Made by a program: the position numbers and the translations under genes
Origin: Paenibacillus sp. Soil522
Lineage (GTDB): Bacteria > Bacillota > Bacilli > Paenibacillales > Paenibacillaceae
Length of the DNA stretch: 64,000 nucleotides
Direction of reading: 5' to 3'
NCBI RefSeq assembly: GCF_001428245.1
Contig: NZ_LMRV01000045.1
Span: 1 to 64,000, forward strand
Part shown: positions 7,801 through 15,129 of the stretch, piece after piece
Layout of the letters: each line of letters begins with the position of its first letter
How positions within the stretch are numbered: position 1 is the first letter of the stretch
The notes under the pieces: model-generated
The model's database searches: none
Told to the model about the DNA's origin: nothing
What the model saw: only the letters and a program-made list of their open reading frames with translations

Positions 7801-9270
7801 GTATCAAAGGTAGAAATAAGCGGTTCATCCGTTATTTTAAATTTATCCTCTCCCTTTTCGGTAGGAGAGGCAGTTACGGTAACGTATTATTCGACTTCGA
7901 CGGGTCTTCGTACAAATGGCGGTTTAACGATAAACAGCTTTGCGAATATAAGCGCAGCAAATCAAACGACAATATTTGACGGGTTGTCCGGTGATTATGA
8001 AGCAGCCGATGGCGGCGGTATTGGCCTGAAAACGACGGCAGCGGCCGCCACGATTGACATATCGCCTGCTGGCGTTCAAGCTAACCGTTATACGGTATCA
8101 AGCGAGAAGGCGCTTACGGCATACCAAACTGCCCGTGCTGCCGGTTTAGCTATTCCGCGCGTTGCTTTTAAGGTTCCGGTATCCGAGCGTGCTGCTATTG
8201 TAGCTATTCCAATAAGCACGCTGGACGCAGCTTACCGCTTAAATGCGAATTCGGTGTTTGCTGTTCAATACGGCGATGCAACCTACGAGCTTCGTTTAAA
8301 TTCGACAGATTATGCAAAAATTAATACGCTGCTGGGCGGGCATAGCGCAGCGGGCCAGCTGCTCATTCGAATTGACCAAGGTCTATCAAATGTAACCGGA
8401 AATATCAATACAATAATAAACAGCGCCAATATTCAGCAGCTTGCCGGTCCTTATCATTTCGACGTTACCGCAGTGTATGGGAATGTGCAGCAGTCTTTAA
8501 ATGAATTTAATGGTTATGTGTCGCGTACCATTCAAACCTATCAGGCTGTGGACACTGGCAAAACAGCTGTCGTATGGTTTGATCCCGCCACAGGCGGACT
8601 TTCCTATGTTCCGACAGAGCTGTCGACAAGCGGCGGCAAGACGACGGCTACGTTCAAACGGAAAGGCAACAGCTCCTATGCGCTTGTATCTAATTCATTC
8701 AGATTCTCGGATCTGTCTAAGCACTGGGCAGCCGCCGCTATCCATACGATGTCGCGAAAATTCATCGTAGAAGGCCGGACGGCAACGAATTTTGAACCGG
8801 ATAAGGCTATTACACGCGGTGAATTTGCGAGCTATATCGCGAAGGGGCTTGGCTTAAGCGGCGACAAGACGGCAGCTGCTAAATTTAAGGATGTAAACAC
8901 GAATACGGCAATGGGAGCGTATATTGGAGCCGCATCGAAAGCAGGAATCGCAGCAGGCAATACCGATGGCAGCTTTAAGCCGAGCAGTCCGATTACGCGC
9001 CAGGAAATGGCCGTCATGATGATTAGAGCCGCTAACGTGGCTGGCTTAATGGTCCAGCTCCCTCAATCGGCTGCCGCTTATCTTCAAAAGTATAAGGATC
9101 GCAACAAAGTTGCCGCTTGGGCGCAGGCAGATGTAGCGAAATCGGTATACATTGGCGTCATAAGCGGTAAAACGGCGACGACATTGAGTCCAAAAACGAA
9201 TGCAACCCGCGCGGAAGGAACGGTCATGCTTATGCGGTTGCTGCAGAAAGTGAAGTTTTTGACCCCATAG
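4888..9270 (+). CDS. Large surface protein with Ig-like repeats and three SLH domains
   Basis: 1460 aa from ATG 4888 (GAGGAGTG upstream). A signal peptide covers residues 1 to about 35. Residues about 39-612 contain five Big_5/SbsA-type Ig-like repeats, each opening with 'P.....V....L.I.F.E.V' and ending with 'W.F.T'. Residues about 615-1040 contain four SwmB-like repeats ('ITLSYNEEL....VPS...F.V.VNG..RSV..V...G.SVILTL'), the second being divergent. A linker of about 230 residues follows. Three S-layer-homology domains begin near 1271, 1331 and 1401, with motifs TRGE, TRQE and TRAE. SLH domains bind pyruvylated secondary wall polymer, so the protein should be displayed on the cell surface. 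No enzyme domain is visible. Its role may be adhesive or structural; this is inference. It is a single-gene unit with its own terminator. Confidence 0.9.
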   Translation: MNRTSKLSSFIAIMLLLQLSLTGWSSDPQPAAAASAGPVILSLSPADDLNNVSITADLKITFDENVSKGSASTSISIYDYATSNLVESIHLSSNRLSIDSSQRIVTIDPMTNFALNTNYYILVDAGAFVNNSNGVGYAGINSASSWNFRTVAAVDVTRPTPTGLVPAALPVAVTTPVIITFDEPVYAASGNIQLNSVEDNRTIAVTSNAVRGSGTNQIVIQPPAALQPNTTYSVTVPSTAFQDASGNFYNGTTWSFTTAAAPVNAAAPFVPADNATSVPINAALMIEFDKSVQAHAGKYIEIRRISNNTTFERFNANSSRVVINNNQVRITPSSNLEANTAYYVLIDAGAFTQPEPNGDQWYHGIAGASVWNFSTDPGNETTPPAATAFSPAAGGTSSNLNALLQITFNEPVFPSSGAIEIRESATGALFRTIPITSERVTGGGTYQITIDPNKAVNSEAVKAFVNNTKYYITIGNRAIRDAAGNYYAGISSQAAWSFTVAQDTARPTLMLLNPLDNAVSVGLSQAFTATFSEAIKKGAAGSVTFNPVGNNALQPIPANFNVDGNNNNVLIITPTEALQTNTAYYVTIDASSVTDLAGNNFAGILNEYQWTFRTFGSDITAPVVSKLEWSGRAITLSYNEELNVNTVPSMGSFYVTVNGAPRSVTGVQIRGESVILTLSSPIVAGQQVKLSYSKAAVGLIQDAAGNEAVSIARQDVSGVKDVTPPAIVGGNASGSAITLAFNKDLMAVNSYAYLQFSVKVGGVTYSTTSISSTGGNILLTINGQVQNYQNVYVSYSPGSYPVRDTAGNYLAAFSNYSLSSEPDPGTPALQSVSVNNGTITLKYNKSINSQSVPSVGQFSVSVNNIARSVLQVRVSGDSVLLTLASAVTTGQAVSVSYLASMSLITDLAGNAAPSFNDVTSTGGGSASQNGSIYGVIAKGSSLTLTFAETLNSGYVPSSAQFLVNANDSARSVSKVEISGSSVILNLSSPFSVGEAVTVTYYSTSTGLRTNGGLTINSFANISAANQTTIFDGLSGDYEAADGGGIGLKTTAAAATIDISPAGVQANRYTVSSEKALTAYQTARAAGLAIPRVAFKVPVSERAAIVAIPISTLDAAYRLNANSVFAVQYGDATYELRLNSTDYAKINTLLGGHSAAGQLLIRIDQGLSNVTGNINTIINSANIQQLAGPYHFDVTAVYGNVQQSLNEFNGYVSRTIQTYQAVDTGKTAVVWFDPATGGLSYVPTELSTSGGKTTATFKRKGNSSYALVSNSFRFSDLSKHWAAAAIHTMSRKFIVEGRTATNFEPDKAITRGEFASYIAKGLGLSGDKTAAAKFKDVNTNTAMGAYIGAASKAGIAAGNTDGSFKPSSPITRQEMAVMMIRAANVAGLMVQLPQSAAAYLQKYKDRNKVAAWAQADVAKSVYIGVISGKTATTLSPKTNATRAEGTVMLMRLLQKVKFLTP

Positions 9271-9281
9271 TAAGTGAAGTG

Positions 9282-9324
9282 AGGCTTAACCCGCCCAAAA
9301 GATTGTGCGGGTTAAGCCTTTTTT
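9282..9324 (+). terminator. Terminator after the SLH protein gene
   Basis: AGGCTTAACCCGC (9282-9294) pairs perfectly with GCGGGTTAAGCCT (9307-9319) and is followed by a T run. Confidence 0.9.
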
Positions 9325-9446
9325 CTTATATAGATGATATCTATCGGTTATAAGAAAACGATAGTATTAATCCATCAGACGGAACTTTTCTACTACTCTT
9401 GTAGTCTATATCTATTAGATAAAATGATGGGAGAGTTGTTAATCTA

Positions 9447-12158
9447 ATGGGTAAGGTTCAAAATATCATCGAACGAAAGACACAGAGCTTGGGGAAGCGT
9501 GTCATGATCGCAGCGTTAGGCGGCGTATTGCTCGTGCAGCCGCTGGCATCGATCCTGCCTGGAAACTGGCAGAAGGCAATCATAGAGTCAACAGAGGCGG
9601 CTGCCAGCGATTCTGTACTGAAGCTGTCACAGCAATCATACATAACAGCAGGGGCTAAGCGGCTGGATTACGTCTTTCAAACGACGCGCGGCAGCTCGAA
9701 GGCTCAAACCGATGTGCATGTCATTGAAATCGATCTAACGAATCCCTACGTATCTTTAAATGCGATGAGCGGGAAAAATAATAGCATCGGTCAAGTAAAC
9801 ACAATCCTTAATATGACAAAAGAAAATGGGGCAGTAGCTGCCATTAATGCGGACGTATTCGTCATGGGCAATGAAGGTGCGCCCCTTGGCAGTCAGATTA
9901 CCAGCGGCATGTTCATGACGAGTCCCGCCAAGTTAAAGGGAATGTATGCGTTCTCGGTATCGAAGGACCGAAAGCCGATGGTTGATAACTACACCTTTGA
10001 AGGCTTGGTGACGGCGTTGGATGGTTCCACCTTCCCGCTTGAGGGCCTCAATCAATCGGCCTATATTCCGGAAACGACAGGCTCTTCTTATAGTCATGTG
10101 AATGCGATATACATGTATACTAGTGCCTGGGGCGGAGCGGAGCGCCCGAAAAATTCCGGGACTACGCCTACGGAAGTGTTAGTCCGTGGCGGGCTTATTG
10201 CAGAGATTTCGATCGACAAGGCGATCACGGGACAGGCGCCGGCGGACGGATACATTTTGCGTGCGCATGGCCTTGCGGCCAAATTTGTAAAAGAGCATCT
10301 GCAGGTTGGAGAGACGATCACTGCTGATTATTCCCTAGTATCTCAAACGACTGGTTCAAAGATAGATCCCGCATCCTTCGAAATGATGGCAGGCGGACAT
10401 ACGCTGCTGGTCAATGACGGTGCAGCCGCATCTTTTTCCCGTGATGTTGCGGGAGTTAGCGGCTCCTCATATACTTCCCGTTCAGCAGTCGGTTATTCAA
10501 TGGACGGGACGAAAGTCTATCTCATTACGAGTGAGCGCTACGGAAACAATACGGGTGTCAGCCTAAAGGAGCTTCAGCAGATCATGCTGCAGCTGGGCGT
10601 ATATAAAGGTGTCAATCTTGACGGCGGCGGATCGACGACGATGATCGAGCGCCCGCTTGGAAGCATTGCGCTGCAGCTTGCCCATAAGACGCAATACGGC
10701 CCCACGCAGCGGAGCGTCGCGAACGGAATCGGCGTATTTACAACTGCTCCTAAAGGAGAGCTTAAAGGCATTGCTGTAAGTGGTGCCAGCGTCATGCTTA
10801 TAGGACAGAAGTCGTCCTATGCGATAAAAGGTTATGATACATATTACAATCCGTATGAAGTGGACAACGCTTCGGCAGTGTGGGGCTCGGAGAAGGCGAT
10901 TGGCATCTTCAACGGCAGCGAGTTTACGGCGGTTAAAGCCGGAAAAACGACGCTCAGCGTGAAATCGGGCGCCATATCGACCAAACATGAGGTCGAGGTG
11001 ATCGGGCGGGATCAGATTGCTTCTCTTTCCATAGATACGGCAGCCGGAGTATTGGCAAAGGGAGCCGTCATCTCCGTACCGCTTACCATGAAGCTGAAAA
11101 ACGGCAGCACCTATAAGCTCAGCGGCGGCTCCGTTAAATGGGAGTTTATCGGGTTCACCGCCGTACAGAATGGCGATAGCTTAACCGTTCAATCGGTTAA
11201 TGCAGGAGTGAGCGCCGGCTACGCGATTGCCCGCTATGACGGTTATCCGGCCATGATTCCATTCACGCAAGGGGAAGCAGTCAGTACCTTCGAAGACTTC
11301 GAGAAACCGGCTTATTCTATTACTTCCCAGGTTACGCCTGCCGATACGACTACAGGCAGCGTAAATCTGGTATCCGATTTTCCAGGCCAAACCTCAGCAA
11401 AGGCCTTGAAGCTGGATTATGATTTCACGAACGGTACCGGGACGAAAGCATCGTATGCGGTGTTTAATTCAACCGGCCGCACGATAGCAGGCTCGCCTAC
11501 CTCGATGACTTTAGACCTATACGGGGATAACAGCCTGAACTGGGTGCGCGCAGAATTCATTGATGCAGACGGAAAGTCTCATTTTCTGGATCTAGCGAAG
11601 CAGCTTGATTTCAGCGGCTGGAAAAATGTGAAGGTGAATCTATCGTCCGAAGGAATGAAATTCCCGGTTAAGCTGAAGCGCATATATGTCGTGACGCTTG
11701 CCGAGGGACAGGATGAGCGCTCGGCTTCCGGTTCGATTGGACTAGATAACATCGAGCTGCAATATCCGCCTTCCGTAGAGGTAGATTCGAATACAAAGGT
11801 CGAAATGATTGTAGGCAAGACAGCAGCTACCGTGAATGGAAACGGGATAAAGCTGGACTCGGCGCCGATTGTATTGAATGGAACGACGTATGTACCGGTC
11901 CGGTTCGTGTCGGATGCGATGGGAGCCAAGCTGTTCTATAATGGTATAACAAAGCAGGTTACAGTGCTGCGAGGCAATAAGCTGATGGAAATGACGCTGG
12001 GTAAAAAGGACCTTATTTTGAATGGCGAACTTCAATTCTCAGAGGTAACTCCGATCATTCGTAACAATCGTACATTGATTCCTGTACGCTTGTTTTCGGA
12101 GAAGCTGGGATTAAAGGTTGGCTATGACGCTAAAGTGAAAAAGATTACCATCGATTAA
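9447..12158 (+). CDS. Secreted phosphodiester glycosidase (NAGPA-like) with copper-amine-oxidase-type stalk domain
   Basis: 903 aa from ATG 9447. The N-terminus is a long signal peptide (basic to residue 17, hydrophobic to about 38). Residues about 60-430 match the NAGPA/DUF2233 phosphodiester glycosidase fold: AAINADVF near 133, MAGGHTLL near 315, and the signature GVNLDGGGSTTM near 387. Members of this fold remove GlcNAc linked through a phosphodiester. In bacteria they are tied to wall polymers or exopolysaccharide, and the substrate here is unknown. A bacterial Ig-like segment follows (about 440-620), then a beta-sandwich (about 625-775). Last come two copper-amine-oxidase N-terminal-like repeats (about 785-903) with PVRFVSDAMGAK and PVRLFSEKLGLK. 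These last act as stalk or wall-contact modules and are not an oxidase. Confidence 0.88.
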   Translation: MGKVQNIIERKTQSLGKRVMIAALGGVLLVQPLASILPGNWQKAIIESTEAAASDSVLKLSQQSYITAGAKRLDYVFQTTRGSSKAQTDVHVIEIDLTNPYVSLNAMSGKNNSIGQVNTILNMTKENGAVAAINADVFVMGNEGAPLGSQITSGMFMTSPAKLKGMYAFSVSKDRKPMVDNYTFEGLVTALDGSTFPLEGLNQSAYIPETTGSSYSHVNAIYMYTSAWGGAERPKNSGTTPTEVLVRGGLIAEISIDKAITGQAPADGYILRAHGLAAKFVKEHLQVGETITADYSLVSQTTGSKIDPASFEMMAGGHTLLVNDGAAASFSRDVAGVSGSSYTSRSAVGYSMDGTKVYLITSERYGNNTGVSLKELQQIMLQLGVYKGVNLDGGGSTTMIERPLGSIALQLAHKTQYGPTQRSVANGIGVFTTAPKGELKGIAVSGASVMLIGQKSSYAIKGYDTYYNPYEVDNASAVWGSEKAIGIFNGSEFTAVKAGKTTLSVKSGAISTKHEVEVIGRDQIASLSIDTAAGVLAKGAVISVPLTMKLKNGSTYKLSGGSVKWEFIGFTAVQNGDSLTVQSVNAGVSAGYAIARYDGYPAMIPFTQGEAVSTFEDFEKPAYSITSQVTPADTTTGSVNLVSDFPGQTSAKALKLDYDFTNGTGTKASYAVFNSTGRTIAGSPTSMTLDLYGDNSLNWVRAEFIDADGKSHFLDLAKQLDFSGWKNVKVNLSSEGMKFPVKLKRIYVVTLAEGQDERSASGSIGLDNIELQYPPSVEVDSNTKVEMIVGKTAATVNGNGIKLDSAPIVLNGTTYVPVRFVSDAMGAKLFYNGITKQVTVLRGNKLMEMTLGKKDLILNGELQFSEVTPIIRNNRTLIPVRLFSEKLGLKVGYDAKVKKITID

Positions 12159-12234
12159 CGCTGGACGAAAGATGTCCAATCTGTGTTATGATAGAGTGGA
12201 TTAACCTTCAAGAGAGAAAGGTTGCCGATCTGTC

Positions 12235-13395
12235 GTGGACCACCTAACAGGTGATTTAAATCGAGTTATTAAAAATACAATTTCAGTGATGGAAGACAGC
12301 AAATACCAGATTTATGAAATATGTGAGTCGGCGCGTGCGGAGATGGAGTCGCTGGTGCAGGAGCTTGAGATCGTGCTTCAAGAGACGGTAAAGACGATCG
12401 ATAAGGTAGATCTGCTGGAGCAGGACTACCGCCGTGCGCGTATTCGATTGACGGAAGTAAGCCGGGATTTTGTGCGTTACAAGGAAGAGGATATTAAATC
12501 AGCTTATGAGAAAGCGACGCAAATCCAGCTGGATTTAATGGTTTACCGCGAGAAGGAGTCTTACTTAAAGGCGCGCCGCGATGATTTGCAAAAACGTGTC
12601 CGTAATGTGGAAAACTCTATCGAGCGGGCTGAAACAATTGCATCGCAAATCAATGTCGTGCTGGAATATTTAGCCGGGGACCTGAACCAGGTTACCCGGA
12701 TAATCGAATCTGCCAAAACAAGGCAGATGCTGGGCTTGAAAATTATATTGGCGCAAGAGGAAGAACGAAAGCGGATTGCCAGAGAAATTCATGACGGACC
12801 GGCTCAATCGCTCGCCAATATCGTCCTGCGAACAGAAATTGCAGAACGGATGCTTATCAAGCAGGAATTTGTAATGGTACAGGAAGAATTAGTAGATTTA
12901 AAGGGACAGGTCCGTTCCGGTCTTGAGGAGATCCGCAAAATAATATTCAATTTGCGTCCGATGGCATTGGATGATTTGGGAATTGTGCCGACTCTTCGTA
13001 AATTCACGCAGGATTTTGAAGAGAAAACGAAAATACATACCGTTTTCGAGCTTAACGGTAAAGAGGCGCGGATGCCCTCTGCGATGGAAGCTGCTATTTT
13101 CCGACTGGTTCAAGAAGCCTTTACCAATGCCTTGAAGCATGCGAGCGCTACTCATATATCGCTCGAGATTAACTATCAGCCACATCATATTTCACTCATT
13201 ATTCAGGACAACGGCGTTGGATTTCATAGCGAATTAATTGAGCAGGATGCTAGCCGAAACGCACATTTTGGATTGGTGGGGATGAGAGAACGTATTGAGC
13301 TGATTGAGGGAAGGATGGAAATAGACTCAAATCCCGGTAGAGGGACGAAAATTATGATAGATATACCAACAACTGCCGAATCTAGAAAGGAGTAA
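12235..13395 (+). CDS. degS: Sensor histidine kinase DegS
   Basis: 386 aa from GTG 12235; the ribosome site AGAAAGG is rather far (13 nt). There are no membrane segments, as in B. subtilis DegS, a cytoplasmic kinase. Residues about 25-170 form a long coiled-coil sensor region. The HisKA_3 motif EEERKRIAREIHDGPAQS has the phospho-acceptor His at residue 186. The HATPase domain shows NALKHA, DNGVGF and GLVGMRERIELIEG. DegS phosphorylates DegU and helps control exoenzymes, competence, motility and biofilm genes in Bacillus. The gene is followed by degU after 1 nt, so the pair forms an operon. Confidence 0.97.
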   Translation: MDHLTGDLNRVIKNTISVMEDSKYQIYEICESARAEMESLVQELEIVLQETVKTIDKVDLLEQDYRRARIRLTEVSRDFVRYKEEDIKSAYEKATQIQLDLMVYREKESYLKARRDDLQKRVRNVENSIERAETIASQINVVLEYLAGDLNQVTRIIESAKTRQMLGLKIILAQEEERKRIAREIHDGPAQSLANIVLRTEIAERMLIKQEFVMVQEELVDLKGQVRSGLEEIRKIIFNLRPMALDDLGIVPTLRKFTQDFEEKTKIHTVFELNGKEARMPSAMEAAIFRLVQEAFTNALKHASATHISLEINYQPHHISLIIQDNGVGFHSELIEQDASRNAHFGLVGMRERIELIEGRMEIDSNPGRGTKIMIDIPTTAESRKE

Positions 13396-13396
13396 G

Positions 13397-14131
13397 ATGA
13401 TGATGATTCAGAAACCTGCAAATAGTGCAAATACAATCAAAATTTTACTTGCGGATGATCACCAGCTGTTTCGTGAAGGACTTAAGCGGATTCTGAATAT
13501 GGAAGACGATCTTGAAGTTATCGGCGAGTGCGGAGACGGTATTCAAGTTATGGAATTTTGCAATCATACGATTCCTGAAATTGTTTTGATGGATATTAAT
13601 ATGCCGATCGAAAACGGTGTTGTCGCGACTGAGCGTTTGAAAAGCTTGTTTCCTGATGTGAAGGTTATTATTTTATCAATTCATGACGATGAGAGCTATG
13701 TGTTTGAAACGCTTCGCAAAGGGGCTACAGGCTACCTATTGAAGGATATGGAGGCAGAATCGCTCATTAACGCTATTCGTTCTGTCGTTCAAGGCCATGC
13801 CTATATCCATCCAAAAGTAACGGGCAAGCTGATTAACCAGCTTCGCCGCATGACTTATCTGGACGAGATGGGAATCGTTTCAGGAGCAGCGGCGGCGGCG
13901 GAGCCGGGCGTTAAGTTCATTGCAGGCGACGAAAGCCCGCTAACGCGGCGCGAGGCAGAAGTGCTAAGGCTTATGGCAGAAGGCAAGAGCAATAAGCTTA
14001 TCGGGGAATTTTTGTTTATTAGCGAAAAAACGGTTAAAAACCATGTGAGCAGCATTTTGCAGAAGATGGAAGTCGATGACCGTACACAAGCTGTCATTCA
14101 ATCGATCAAATACGGCTGGGTTACGTTGTAA
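13397..14131 (+). CDS. degU: Response regulator DegU
   Basis: 244 aa; three consecutive ATGs (13397, 13400, 13403) follow AAGGAG at 13386-13391, and I use the first. The receiver domain has the acidic pair DD near 20-21, the phospho-acceptor Asp at residue 66 in LMDINMP, and Lys in YLLKDME. A linker rich in Ala follows (about 155-175). The LuxR/GerE-type HTH contains LTRREAEVLRLMAEGKSNK and ISEKTVKNHVSSIL. It is the partner of DegS. In Bacillus its unphosphorylated form supports competence and its phosphorylated form drives secreted enzymes; here this is inferred from family and from the comF and flagellar genes that follow. Confidence 0.98.
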   Translation: MMMIQKPANSANTIKILLADDHQLFREGLKRILNMEDDLEVIGECGDGIQVMEFCNHTIPEIVLMDINMPIENGVVATERLKSLFPDVKVIILSIHDDESYVFETLRKGATGYLLKDMEAESLINAIRSVVQGHAYIHPKVTGKLINQLRRMTYLDEMGIVSGAAAAAEPGVKFIAGDESPLTRREAEVLRLMAEGKSNKLIGEFLFISEKTVKNHVSSILQKMEVDDRTQAVIQSIKYGWVTL

Positions 14132-14145
14132 CTCACATATTACAC

Positions 14146-14180
14146 AAAAATCCCCCGTATCAGCTGGTACGGGATTTTTG
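14146..14180 (+). terminator. Terminator after degU
   Basis: AAAAATCCCCCGTA pairs with TACGGGATTTTT around an 8-nt loop, with A and T runs on both sides. Confidence 0.85.
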
Positions 14181-14212
14181 CGTGCGCGCTTGTTGAAGAA
14201 AAGTTCTATGAA

Positions 14213-14276
14213 TACAAGCGTAAACGGCTGTCGCCGTCCTTTGGCGGCAACAGCTCGTTTCGCGGTGAAATATAAG
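14213..14276 (+). repeat. Dispersed palindromic repeat, copy A
   Basis: The stretch beginning ACAAGCGTAAACGGCTG at 14214 recurs at 50486. The element folds on itself: GCG-AAACG-CTGT on the left pairs with ACAG-CGTTT-CGC on the right, around GCCG/GGC. Both copies also stay open in the same frame (K-R-K-R-L-S/A-P) and end in TAA. It resembles a REP-type element. The remaining 14281-14530 is AT-rich and holds a small dyad ACGTAT-N6-ATACGT at 14347-14364. I see no gene there. Confidence 0.6.
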
Positions 14277-14546
14277 CTTATTTATAAATGTGAAATTTAT
14301 AAATTTTTATATTTTGAAAAAATCTCCGAAGCTGCTTACATTTCGTACGTATGCATGGATACGTAATAAGAGGATAACATATATTGTAAATTGCTCAAGG
14401 GTGTTTCTTTGTCGTTATTTGACTGTTATTTTGTATGAGAAATGATGTCTGGTGGACATGGCGCACATTTTGTCGCCCTTGTCCCCCTATAGCGGAACCA
14501 GTGGGCGCCTCGTGGCATATAGTGTCACAAAGAGGAGGTGGCCGCC

Positions 14547-15008
14547 ATGTTTGAGCTTCTGCTTTTTGTTGTTGGCTGTTATGTTCTGGCTGCATTGTCG
14601 GTGCATCTGGCGTATCGAATTTGGCGCGGACGACAGCAATCGAGCAAGCATTTCGTACTCGTTGCGGACGTCCGGCAAAAAAATATGGAATGGTACGTGC
14701 GTTCGTTGTTTTCTTTTTCGCGGAGAATGGGCAAGGATGTTCGTCTTACGATTGTTAGCCGCGGCGTGACGGATGAGACGCTTGCTATTGTTGAACGTTT
14801 GGCTAGAGGTGGCAAGGAGGTCAGCGTGCACCTGGCAGAAGATACTCCAAAAACAGAAAATAAGGATCATAATCGTTCACAAATGACGGGCGTGGATGGT
14901 ACACAGCTGTTGTGGATGCTGCAGGCAGAAGGAATCGTATCGCATTCCGATCATGCGGTGCTGGTTGATTTGCAAAATCCGTCGGATTTGTCGAAAATGC
15001 CATTTTAG
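14547..15008 (+). CDS. Membrane-anchored protein of unknown function
   Basis: 153 aa from ATG 14547, with AGAGGAGGTG at 14531-14540 giving good spacing. A single N-terminal membrane segment (about residues 2-23) is followed by a cytoplasmic-type alpha/beta domain: 'KHFVLVADVRQKNMEWYVRSL', then 'DVRLTIVSRGVTDET' and 'LARGGKEVSVHLAED'. This pattern of short beta strands and helices hints at a nucleotide-binding-like fold but shows no motif that would name it. It sits just upstream of comFA but is separated from it by a terminator, so a link to competence is only positional. Confidence 0.7.
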   Translation: MFELLLFVVGCYVLAALSVHLAYRIWRGRQQSSKHFVLVADVRQKNMEWYVRSLFSFSRRMGKDVRLTIVSRGVTDETLAIVERLARGGKEVSVHLAEDTPKTENKDHNRSQMTGVDGTQLLWMLQAEGIVSHSDHAVLVDLQNPSDLSKMPF

Positions 15009-15040
15009 TATATAATTTGCGGTAGATCCATATTTGGAGT

Positions 15041-15088
15041 GAAGCACACTCAATGACGCAGGCTGCGTTGTTGGGTGTGCTTTTTTTC
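15041..15088 (+). terminator. Terminator before comFA
   Basis: AAGCACACTCAA (15042-15053) pairs with TTGGGTGTGCTT (15071-15082) around an inner GACGCAGGCTGCGTT hairpin, followed by seven T. Confidence 0.9.
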
Positions 15089-15129
15089 GTTTGAAATATT
15101 AGGGGGAACGGCGAGGGGAGTGAAAGACG

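Noticed and set aside
14280-14530. ComK-type AT boxes upstream of the comF region
   Set aside because: A- and T-runs occur but not as the paired, correctly spaced AAAA-N5-TTTT motifs; the stretch is simply AT-rich.
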